From Arenibacter sp. 6A1 (GTDB taxonomy: Bacteria > Bacteroidota > Bacteroidia > Flavobacteriales > Flavobacteriaceae), in NCBI RefSeq assembly GCF_012272855.1, contig NZ_JAAXCQ010000003.1, positions 242,453-306,452 of the forward strand: DNA of 64,000 nt, given 5' to 3'. A program made the translations under genes and the position numbers. Positions 1 through 6,621 of this stretch are shown piece after piece; the first letter of the stretch is position 1; each line of letters begins with the position of its first letter. Under the pieces are notes generated by a model. The model was not told the DNA's origin, did no database searches, and saw nothing but the letters and a program-made list of their open reading frames with translations.

Positions 1-252
1 TTGACCGCTGTATATAATAACCTTAATAGAAGGGTGTTCTTTTTTTAGTTTTCTAAGGGTAGCAATTCCGTTAATTTCAGGAATATCCATCTCCAAAAGA
101 ACAATGTCTGGAGTTAAAGTTTCAAGTTGTTGAAATAATTCTGTTGTTGTTGAGGCATCAGCAATGACTTCAATATCGGAAACTGGTTCTAAAACTTGTC
201 TTACACCCATCCGAATGATAGGGTGATTGTCTGCAACTAAAATTTTGATCAT
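1..252 (-). CDS. Response regulator receiver domain, NarL/FixJ type (partial, 3' end outside window)
   Basis: The 84 visible codons read from ATG at 252 toward the window edge and form the first two thirds of a receiver domain. Residues 6-11 (VADNHP) match the start of LuxR/NarL-type regulators, and PDIVLLEMDIPEINGI matches the phospho-acceptor loop. The acceptor position (residue 54) is Glu where Asp is expected, and the second acidic-pocket residue (9) is Asn. A normal family member would continue with the receiver end and a LuxR-type helix-turn-helix, both outside the window. By family it would control transcription with a sensor kinase, but with Glu at the acceptor it may not be phosphorylated, or may behave as always active. 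The family is clear; the DNA-binding domain is inferred. Confidence 0.85.
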   Translation of the reverse strand, partial: MIKILVADNHPIIRMGVRQVLEPVSDIEVIADASTTTELFQQLETLTPDIVLLEMDIPEINGIATLRKLKKEHPSIKVIIYSGQ

Positions 253-423
253 CTTGAATTATTTTTCTTTATTTCACCATCAATATTCCGCAACAATAAA
301 AACGTTCAAAATATGATATGCAATGTAAGGTTAATTTGGCTTAATTTCAGGGTAAAATTCCTTTTTTTTATTTACATTAAGAAATATTTGGCCTTTTTTT
401 CGACTTAAGTGGTATAATTACTG

Positions 424-1221
424 CTAAAGAGTAAGTTTTAACGTACTAGGGATCTCACAAATTGGAATTGGATTCATTTTGTGTAAGTTAATAGTGTTAA
501 GGCGTTTATAGATTTTAAAAACTTCCTTTTTCCTGTCTTTAAAATCATCCTCGGTTTTTCCGTCTTCCACCATTTCCATCGCCCATTCCAATTCTGGATA
601 GGAAGCTCCGATCTGATCTTCGTCCGTTCTATCATCTCCCCAAAGTCCATCTGTAGGAGCAGCTTGGATAATGTCGTTTTGGATTCCCAATACTTTGGCA
701 ATTTCGTAGACTTCGCTTTTTAATAAATCGGCAATCGGACTTAAATCTACTCCGCCATCTCCGTATTTTGTGTAAAATCCGATCCCAAAATCCTCTACCT
801 TGTTCCCTGTTCCTGCAACTAGTAACCTGTCTAAGGCAGCAAAGTAATACAAGGTAGTCATTCGTAGTCGAGCCCTGGTATTTGCAAGGGACATAAATCG
901 CTCTTCTTCATTTTCAACGGTGGGAAGCGCTGCTATTAAACTGTCGAAAACTGGAGTTAAGTTTATTTGTTTTCTGTCTACATTGGGAAAGTTGTCCTGT
1001 AGCCAATCGATATGGTTTGAGGCTCGGGTTACTTGGTTTTTGGCCTGGTGTATAGGCATCTCTATACATAGAAGGCTTAGTCCGGTTTTGGCACATAAGG
1101 CAGAAGTTACGGCGGAGTCTATTCCCCCGGAAATACCAATGACAAAACCTTTCATATTGGCCTTGTTGGCATACTCTTGTAGCCAGGTTACTATGTGGTC
1201 TATAACTTTTTCAGTTTGCAT
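424..1221 (-). CDS. nadE: NH3-dependent NAD synthetase
   Basis: This 265-residue cytosolic enzyme makes NAD from nicotinate adenine dinucleotide, ATP and ammonia, the last step of NAD biosynthesis. The PP-loop motif SGGIDSA (about residues 31-37) binds ATP pyrophosphate. Further conserved blocks are the GTGNKVED stretch and the YTKYGDGGVDLSPI loop, which contact the nicotinate substrate. There is no N-terminal glutaminase (nitrilase) domain, so the enzyme should use free ammonia. The length is normal for the short form. It is divergent from gldB, with 65 bp between the two starts. The call is firm. Confidence 0.97.
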   Translation of the reverse strand: MQTEKVIDHIVTWLQEYANKANMKGFVIGISGGIDSAVTSALCAKTGLSLLCIEMPIHQAKNQVTRASNHIDWLQDNFPNVDRKQINLTPVFDSLIAALPTVENEEERFMSLANTRARLRMTTLYYFAALDRLLVAGTGNKVEDFGIGFYTKYGDGGVDLSPIADLLKSEVYEIAKVLGIQNDIIQAAPTDGLWGDDRTDEDQIGASYPELEWAMEMVEDGKTEDDFKDRKKEVFKIYKRLNTINLHKMNPIPICEIPSTLKLTL

Positions 1222-1248
1222 TAGAACATTTAATTAGGTTTAAAAACT

Positions 1249-1256
1249 TAACTTTG
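1249..1256 (+). promoter_or_regulatory. Putative -7 promoter element of gldBC
   Basis: TAACTTTG fits the Bacteroidota -7 consensus TAnnTTTG and ends 30 nt before the gldB ATG at 1287. No convincing -33 TTTG box lies at the usual spacing. Confidence 0.5.
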
Positions 1257-1286
1257 TCGGTAAAAATAAAACCTCTGGTTTAATTA

Positions 1287-2276
1287 ATGAAACTAAAAGA
1301 GAATTACTTTATAATGAATTACTTCACACTGTTTTTTGGGATTTTAGTTTTAATGTTTGTCGGTTGTAAGAAAGACGATAAAATTGCCGAGGAAATTTCG
1401 AGGGTTAAGGTAGAAATTGATATTTCTAGGTTCGAACGGGAATTTGCTCAGGCCGAGGCCAAGGACATTCCTGTACTAAAACAAAAATATCCATATCTAT
1501 TTCCTGAACAATACCCAGATAGTGTTTGGGTCCAAAAATTGAATGATAGCCTACAAGTAGAGATTTTAGAACAAGTGGGGCAGGTTTTTCCCGATTTTAA
1601 TACCGAACAGGAGGAGCTGGAGAGGCTGTTTAAACATATAAAGTATTATTTTCCTAAGGCAAAGGCTCCTAAAGTAATCACTTTAATTTCTGATGTCGAT
1701 TATCATAATCGTGTTATTTTTGCAGATAGCTTATTGTTGTTAGGCTTGGATAATTACCTAGGGCCTTCCCATAAATTTTATCAAGGAATATCTAGCTATA
1801 TCGCAGCTGGTTTAGATAAGGGTTTATTGGTTAGTGATGTCTGTAGTGCTTGGGCAAAAACAGTGATTCCGGCTCCTAAAGACCGTAGTTTTTTGTCGCA
1901 GCTTATTTATTACGGCAAGGAATTATATCTCAAGGATAAAATAATGCCGTTTAAAAGCGATTTTAATAAAATAGGATATGCCCCGCAACAATTAGATTGG
2001 GCGGTAGAAAATGAAGATTATATTTGGCGATATTTTATAGAACGAGAATTGTTGTACAGTACAGACTATGGTTTAAGGGCACGTTTTTTAGACCCAGCAC
2101 CGTTTTCTAAATTCCGTTTGACCTTAGATAATGAAACGCCAGGAAGAATTGGTCGGTTTGTAGGTTGGCAGATCGTTAGAGCCTTTATGGAAAATAACAA
2201 GGTGGGATTGGATGAAATGTTGTCCCTGCCAGAAGAAGAGTTGTTCAAGAAATCGGGCTATAAACCAAAAAAATAA
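1287..2276 (+). CDS. gldB: Gliding motility lipoprotein GldB
   Basis: This is a 329-residue lipoprotein needed for flavobacterial gliding. The N-terminus has a hydrophobic stretch ending in the lipobox-like VGC (about residues 25-27) followed by KKDDK, so the mature protein starts at Cys. The body matches GldB as I know it, including the DISRFEREF start and the Tyr/Pro-rich KQKYPYLFPEQYP segment. ATG at 1287 gives a Lys-containing n-region and sits 30 nt after a -7 motif; an inner ATG at 1314 would leave the signal without positive charge, so 1287 is preferred. It is followed by gldC after 32 bp. GldB is also needed for type IX secretion in Flavobacterium johnsoniae. Confidence 0.93.
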   Translation: MKLKENYFIMNYFTLFFGILVLMFVGCKKDDKIAEEISRVKVEIDISRFEREFAQAEAKDIPVLKQKYPYLFPEQYPDSVWVQKLNDSLQVEILEQVGQVFPDFNTEQEELERLFKHIKYYFPKAKAPKVITLISDVDYHNRVIFADSLLLLGLDNYLGPSHKFYQGISSYIAAGLDKGLLVSDVCSAWAKTVIPAPKDRSFLSQLIYYGKELYLKDKIMPFKSDFNKIGYAPQQLDWAVENEDYIWRYFIERELLYSTDYGLRARFLDPAPFSKFRLTLDNETPGRIGRFVGWQIVRAFMENNKVGLDEMLSLPEEELFKKSGYKPKK

Positions 2277-2308
2277 AAGAGGTTATAATTTTAATAAAAT
2301 AAAAATAC

Positions 2309-2644
2309 ATGGCAAAAACGCATACATCCGAAATTACTTTAAAAGTTGAATTGGACGAAAATAGGGTACCGGAAGAGCTGAGTTGGTCTGCTGAAGACGG
2401 CGGTATAAAAAATGAAAAAGCAAAGGCAATGCTATTGTCTGTTTGGGATAGTCAAAACCAGGAATCATTGAAAATAGATTTATGGACGAAAGATATGCCT
2501 GTCGATGAGATGAAGGTGTTCTTTCATCAGACTTTAGTGTCTTTGTCCGATACCTTTTTTAAGGCTACCCAAGACGAAAAAATGACGGCAACAATGAAGG
2601 ATTTTTGCGACTATTTTGCAGAAAAACTTGAATTGAAGAAATAA
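2309..2644 (+). CDS. gldC: Gliding motility protein GldC
   Basis: This 111-residue soluble protein has no signal peptide. It begins with a THTSEITLKVELDENRVPE block and holds DGGIKNEKAKAMLLSVWD, both typical of GldC. GldC is encoded with gldB in gliding flavobacteria and supports the gliding apparatus, though its biochemical role is unknown. Here it lies 32 bp after gldB and ends at a clear terminator, so the two probably form one transcript. The length equals that of known GldC proteins. Confidence 0.93.
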   Translation: MAKTHTSEITLKVELDENRVPEELSWSAEDGGIKNEKAKAMLLSVWDSQNQESLKIDLWTKDMPVDEMKVFFHQTLVSLSDTFFKATQDEKMTATMKDFCDYFAEKLELKK

Positions 2645-2650
2645 GAGTTT

Positions 2651-2679
2651 AAAAGGGCGGTCAAAACGCCCTTTTTTTT
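2651..2679 (+). terminator. Rho-independent terminator after gldC
   Basis: GGGCG (2655-2659) pairs with CGCCC (2667-2671), flanked by an A-run upstream and eight T downstream. It lies seven bases after the gldC stop codon. Confidence 0.85.
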
Positions 2680-2734
2680 GGTTGCTCTATTAATGACCAG
2701 GTGCTTTTTGCGGTAAAGTTAAGGATAGATAGTT

Positions 2735-3127
2735 ATGGAAGACAAAGAACTGCAGACGGTAAAAACCCTTATGCTGGTGTACAAGGCAGATTCTGGTATT
2801 GGAAATGCCATCCTAGATAGTGTACATAAAATTTGGAGTCCAAATACGTATCAATGTAAATTATGTGAATTGACACATGGGGTATTTGTGGAGCGGAAAG
2901 TTTGGAAAGAATTCAGGAAAAAAACGGCTGTTCAATTAAATGTGCTTCATAGAGATGAATTCCAAGAACACTATGGAGAAAAATACGGATATAACTTTTC
3001 TTTTCCTGTTATTTTATGTGGTCCTATGAATAATCTCCGCGTTTATCTTAGTAGTATAGAAATCAATGCGTTGGAAAGTCCAGAGGATTTAATAAGGTTG
3101 ATTTTGGGAAAAGAAGAAAAGCGATAA
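2735..3127 (+). CDS. Conserved hypothetical protein with one CxxC motif
   Basis: I do not recognise a named function. The 130-residue product has no signal peptide or membrane segment and is mildly basic at the end (EEKR). It has one CKLC motif (about residues 42-45) followed by THG, and a third Cys near residue 90, so a metal or redox site is possible. The middle (VWKEFRKKTAVQLNVLHRDEF) looks helical. It starts 55 bp after the gldC terminator and ends 64 bp before the engB stop, converging on engB. Codon use looks like its neighbours, so it is probably a real gene. Confidence 0.75.
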   Translation: MEDKELQTVKTLMLVYKADSGIGNAILDSVHKIWSPNTYQCKLCELTHGVFVERKVWKEFRKKTAVQLNVLHRDEFQEHYGEKYGYNFSFPVILCGPMNNLRVYLSSIEINALESPEDLIRLILGKEEKR

Positions 3128-3181
3128 GCATTTTAGCTTTCCTGGACGGGGGTATTAGCTTCTTTGTTAGGCTTGAAGCAC

Positions 3182-3206
3182 AAAAAAAGGCCTAGAGGCC
3201 TTTTTT
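3182..3206. terminator. Bidirectional terminator between the CxxC gene and engB
   Basis: Seven A, then GGCC, a four-base loop TAGA, GGCC and six T form a symmetric hairpin that can act on both strands. It includes the engB stop codon. Confidence 0.8.
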
Positions 3207-3806
3207 GTAATATTGTTCATTGATAGGTTCAATAAAATTAAGAACCTCTTCTTGTCCTATACCGGAAGAGGAGGAGGTTATAAAATATTGAGGGGCCTCT
3301 TCCCAAACACCTTCCAGTAATTTTTCGATATAAGAATTTACATGGTTCTCAATGGCTTTAGGTTTTAACTTATCGGCTTTGGTAAATATGATGCAAAACG
3401 GAATCTGGTTTTCTCCCATCCATTCCAAAAAATCCATGTCAACCTTTTGGGGCTCGTGTCTAATATCGATCAGTACAAAGGCGCATACTAACTGTTCGCG
3501 CTCTAGAAAATAATCGGTAATGTATTTTTGGAATGTTTTCTTGTCTTTCTTAGAAACGCGGGCATAACCGTACCCTGGTAAATCTACTAAAAACCAATTT
3601 TCATTAATTTTAAAGTGATTTATCAATTGGGTCTTACCAGGCCTTCCCGAAGTTTTTGCTAGATTTTTTCGCTGCGTTAGCATGTTAATCAGGGACGATT
3701 TACCTACGTTAGAGCGACCAATAAATGCATATTCGGGTATAGGGTCCTTTGGGCAATGGGCAACCTTGGAGTTGCTCATGACAAAGTCAGCCGACTTTAT
3801 TTTCAT
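3192..3806 (-). CDS. engB: Ribosome biogenesis GTPase EngB (YsxC/YihA)
   Basis: This is a 204-residue GTPase of the TrmE-Era-EngA-EngB family that assists assembly of the large ribosomal subunit. The G1 loop GRSNVGKSS is at residues 30-38, followed by the G3 motif DLPGYG, G4 TKAD and a G5-like TSSSSG. The length is normal for EngB (about 200). It lies downstream of the alpha/beta hydrolase gene on the same strand, with a 53-bp gap, and may share its promoter. The call is firm. Confidence 0.97.
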   Translation of the reverse strand: MKIKSADFVMSNSKVAHCPKDPIPEYAFIGRSNVGKSSLINMLTQRKNLAKTSGRPGKTQLINHFKINENWFLVDLPGYGYARVSKKDKKTFQKYITDYFLEREQLVCAFVLIDIRHEPQKVDMDFLEWMGENQIPFCIIFTKADKLKPKAIENHVNSYIEKLLEGVWEEAPQYFITSSSSGIGQEEVLNFIEPINEQYYKKGL

Positions 3807-3859
3807 CTGTTTTTTTTAATTATGATATTATAAGGATTGGCTCCTTGTGTGTAATTTAC

Positions 3860-4624
3860 TTAAAAATTACGTTTGGTTAACCACTGGTCCAAAATTGAGT
3901 TGAATTCTAACGGGTGCTCCATCATGGGGGCATGACCACATTTGTCTATCCAAAATAATTCAGAATCCGGTAGTAATAATTGAAATTCTTCTGCTACATT
4001 AGGAGGGGTAACCGCGTCGTTCTTGCCCCAAATAATGCAGGTAGGAGTGTGCATGTGTGGTAAGTCTTTAGACATGTTGTGGCGAATGGCGCTTTTGGCA
4101 ATAGCTAAAGTTTTTACCAGTTTAATCCGGTCATTCACCGTAGCAAAAACTTCATCTACGATCTCCTTGGTAGCAACTGCAGGATCGTAAAAAACATCCT
4201 GAGCCTTCTTTTTAATAAATTCGTAATCCCCTCTTTTTGGGTAACCGTCGCCCATGGCACTTTCATAAAGTCCCGAGCTTCCGGTAATGATAAGGGCTTT
4301 TGTGGTGTCGGGGTACAATTTGGTGTATAATAATCCTATATGTCCCCCTAAGGAATTTCCCAGCAATATGACGTCTTTAAGGCCTTTGTGCTTTATAAAA
4401 CCATCTAAAAACTTAGCAAAGCTTTTTACATTGGTTTTTAATAAAGGCATGTTGTATATTGGTAGTTCTGGTACTAAAACCTTATATCCCTTGGCGGGGA
4501 AATGACTCATGACCCCATGGAAGTTACTTAGTCCTCCCATAAGCCCGTGTAGAATTATAATGGGGGTACCATCTCCTATTTCTATGTATCGGTATTTTCC
4601 TTCGCTAATTATTTTTTCTTCCAT
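3860..4624 (-). CDS. Alpha/beta hydrolase
   Basis: The 254-residue protein has the alpha/beta hydrolase fold. The oxyanion loop HGLMGG is at residues 26-31, and the nucleophile elbow GNSLGGH puts the catalytic Ser at residue 91. The WGKNDAVTPP segment supplies the acid Asp, and GHAPMMEHP near the end supplies the His. No signal peptide is seen, so it is probably cytosolic. The sequence is nearest to small esterases and C-C hydrolases, but the substrate cannot be read from it. A TATATTTG promoter motif lies 26 nt before the start. Confidence 0.88.
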   Translation of the reverse strand: MEEKIISEGKYRYIEIGDGTPIIILHGLMGGLSNFHGVMSHFPAKGYKVLVPELPIYNMPLLKTNVKSFAKFLDGFIKHKGLKDVILLGNSLGGHIGLLYTKLYPDTTKALIITGSSGLYESAMGDGYPKRGDYEFIKKKAQDVFYDPAVATKEIVDEVFATVNDRIKLVKTLAIAKSAIRHNMSKDLPHMHTPTCIIWGKNDAVTPPNVAEEFQLLLPDSELFWIDKCGHAPMMEHPLEFNSILDQWLTKRNF

Positions 4625-4650
4625 TAAGGACAGCTTCTAATCTTGATGCG

Positions 4651-4658
4651 CAAATATA
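4651..4658 (-). promoter_or_regulatory. Putative -7 promoter element of the hydrolase-engB unit
   Basis: The minus strand reads TATATTTG, an exact match to TAnnTTTG, and ends 26 nt before the ATG at 4624. Confidence 0.55.
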
Positions 4659-4814
4659 GGCATTTCCTAATTATGCAAGCACAGCTAACTTTTGTGAACC
4701 GTAACTTTCGAATATTTTTTTGTAAAAATCGAGATTTTTGCCAGCTTTTTTGATCTGTTTTTAAGCCGTAAAAATCTGTCTATTTGTCGAAAATAAACAT
4801 TATTTATCAACAAT

Positions 4815-4840
4815 GTGGTATTAAGTGGTAAATAGTGGTA
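4815..4840 (+). promoter_or_regulatory. Probable MraZ operator: three GTGGTA boxes with 10-bp period
   Basis: GTGGTA occurs at 4815-4820, 4825-4830 and 4835-4840, exactly one helical turn apart, ending 10 bp before the putative -7 element of mraZ. MraZ proteins elsewhere bind short direct repeats on a 10-nt period (TGGGN boxes in Escherichia coli, AAAGTG-type boxes in mollicutes). The spacing, number and place match that pattern. Binding by this MraZ is inferred. Confidence 0.72.
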
Positions 4841-4850
4841 ATAATTTCTA

Positions 4851-4858
4851 TATATTTG
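4851..4858 (+). promoter_or_regulatory. Putative -7 promoter element of the dcw cluster
   Basis: TATATTTG matches TAnnTTTG and ends 29 nt before the GTG of mraZ. The GTGGTA boxes occupy the region where the -33 contact would be, so binding there would block polymerase. Confidence 0.6.
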
Positions 4859-4887
4859 AGTTATCAATTAAAAACCAGCCATTTTAA

Positions 4888-5352
4888 GTGATAAATTTCA
4901 TAGGGACATATGATTGTAAAGCAGACTCCAAAGGAAGGGTGATGCTACCTATGGCCTTGAAGAGTCAATTGGCACCTGTTCTAAATGAGGGCTTTGTGAT
5001 AAAGCGCTCTGTTTTTTCGCCTTGTTTAGAGTTGTATCCGATGGCAGAATGGAATTTGTTGATGCAGAAGTTGAGTAAGAAAAATAGATTTATAAAAAAG
5101 AATAACGATTTTATAAGAAGGTTTTCGGCAGGAGTGAAAATTGTCGAGATAGATGCTACTGGGAGATTGTTAATTCCTAAAAATTTAGTCGAAGTGGCTG
5201 GGATAACGAAGGAGGTAGTTTTGAGTTCTTCGATTAAAATATTAGAAATTTGGGACAAGGATAGTTATGAGAAGGTATTGGAAGAAACAACTGACGACTT
5301 TGCAGGTCAGGCAGAAGAAATAATGGGAGATGACACAGATGAATTATCATAA
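4888..5352 (+). CDS. mraZ: Transcriptional regulator / division protein MraZ
   Basis: The 154-residue product has two SpoVT/AbrB-like MraZ repeats, visible as DSKGRVMLP near residues 14-22 and ATGRLLIP near 90-97. MraZ forms ring-shaped oligomers, binds DNA upstream of its own gene and in Escherichia coli represses the dcw operon. The start is GTG at 4888, which gives the family N-terminus (INFIGTYDCKAD). Its 3' end overlaps the rsmH start region. Three direct repeats upstream are its likely target. The call is firm. Confidence 0.95.
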   Translation: MINFIGTYDCKADSKGRVMLPMALKSQLAPVLNEGFVIKRSVFSPCLELYPMAEWNLLMQKLSKKNRFIKKNNDFIRRFSAGVKIVEIDATGRLLIPKNLVEVAGITKEVVLSSSIKILEIWDKDSYEKVLEETTDDFAGQAEEIMGDDTDELS

Positions 5353-6235
5353 TCCGGTATTGTTAAAGGAGTCCGTAGATGGACTAAATATTAAGCCTGA
5401 CGGTATTTACGTTGATGTTACCTTCGGTGGAGGTGGGCATTCTAGGGAAATATTAAAACGATTGGGAGAAAATGGAAGGCTGTTGGCCTTTGATCAGGAT
5501 GAAGATGCTTTGGAAAATGCTATTGATGATAGTCGTTTTCAATTGATAAATGAAAATTTTAGATATATAAAGCAGTTTTTGAAGTTCTATGGGGTGCGGA
5601 AGGTAGATGGTATCTTGGCCGATTTTGGGGTTTCTTCCCATCAGTTCGATAAGGCAGAAAGAGGGTTTTCGACTCGCTTTGATGCAGACCTGGACATGAG
5701 GATGAGCAAAAAAAATACGGTGTCGGCCTTTGAGGTGGTAAATGTGTACGATTACGATGAGCTTAGAAGAGTTTTGTTTCAATATGGCGATTTGCGAAAT
5801 GCCAATGCCATGGCTAAAACAATTATAGCTTACAGGGAAACAACACCTATAAAAACTACCGAGCAATTAAAAGAAGTCTTGCAGCAATACTTGCCAAAGT
5901 TTAGGGAGCATAAAATATTGGCTCAAATTTATCAGGCGATACGTATTGAAGTGAATCAAGAGATTCAAGTGATCAAAGAATTCTTGGAGCAGTCTTCAGA
6001 GTTAATGGAAAAGGGAGGAAGGTTAAGTATGATTAGTTATCATTCTTTAGAAGATCGTTTGGTGAAACGGTATATAAGATCTGGTCAGTTTGAAGGAGAG
6101 CCAGAGAAAGATTTTTACGGAAATATCAATGTGCCTTTTAAGAAAGTAGGTGGGTTAATTGTGCCGACTAGAGAAGAGATAAAAATAAATAATAGAGCCA
6201 GAAGTGCAAAATTAAGAATAGCCGAAAAACTATAA
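5339..6235 (+). CDS. rsmH: 16S rRNA (cytosine-1402-N4)-methyltransferase RsmH
   Basis: This SAM-dependent enzyme (formerly MraW) methylates N4 of C1402 in the 16S rRNA P-site. The SAM loop is DVTFGGGGHS near residues 26-35, and a DFGVSSHQFD block and the SYHSLEDRLVK segment near the end are family signatures. I take ATG at 5339 (MNYHNPVLL), the usual RsmH N-terminus; an in-frame ATG at 5330 would add three residues. Either start overlaps the mraZ 3' end, so translation is probably coupled. At about 298 residues it has normal length. Confidence 0.96.
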   Translation: MNYHNPVLLKESVDGLNIKPDGIYVDVTFGGGGHSREILKRLGENGRLLAFDQDEDALENAIDDSRFQLINENFRYIKQFLKFYGVRKVDGILADFGVSSHQFDKAERGFSTRFDADLDMRMSKKNTVSAFEVVNVYDYDELRRVLFQYGDLRNANAMAKTIIAYRETTPIKTTEQLKEVLQQYLPKFREHKILAQIYQAIRIEVNQEIQVIKEFLEQSSELMEKGGRLSMISYHSLEDRLVKRYIRSGQFEGEPEKDFYGNINVPFKKVGGLIVPTREEIKINNRARSAKLRIAEKL

Positions 6236-6288
6236 CTTTTCTTTAGATTCTTGATGGTGTTTTTGGAATAGTTAAAACCTTATGCTGC

Positions 6289-6621
6289 ATGTCGAATATG
6301 AAGGATGGAATCATAGGCATATTAAAAGGAAAGTTTCTGGTAGACGGAGGTGCTCCTAAAAACTGGATGTTTATTGTTTTTGTTTCGTTTTTAGCAACTA
6401 TAATGATAGCGAGTTCGCATAAGGCCGATGGATTGGTTCATAAAATAGCAGCCTTGAACGAGGAGGTGAAAGAGCTTAGAAGTGAATTTGTAGATGTGCG
6501 ATCCGATGTGCAGGAATTAAAACTAGAGTCGTCCATATTGCAAAAGGTAGAAAATCGAGGCTTGTTTCCTTCCGAAACTCCCCCTAAAAAAATAAAAGTA
6601 AAAAGACTAACAAAAGAATAG
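6289..6621 (+). CDS. ftsL: FtsL-like cell division protein
   Basis: The 110-residue product has one membrane segment (about residues 24-42, WMFIVFVSFLATIMIASS) followed by a heptad-like coiled coil (KIAALNEEVKELRSEFVDV). This is the FtsL layout: a short cytosolic tail, one helix, then a periplasmic coiled coil that pairs with FtsB-like partners. Sequence identity with proteobacterial FtsL is low, so the call rests on topology and on its place between rsmH and ftsI. It overlaps the next start codon by one base. Confidence 0.85.
   Translation: MSNMKDGIIGILKGKFLVDGGAPKNWMFIVFVSFLATIMIASSHKADGLVHKIAALNEEVKELRSEFVDVRSDVQELKLESSILQKVENRGLFPSETPPKKIKVKRLTKE

Noticed and set aside
920..1237. 105-codon frame opposite nadE
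   Set aside because: It lies antisense inside nadE and has no support from composition or family likeness; the same holds for the many other antisense frames over firm genes.
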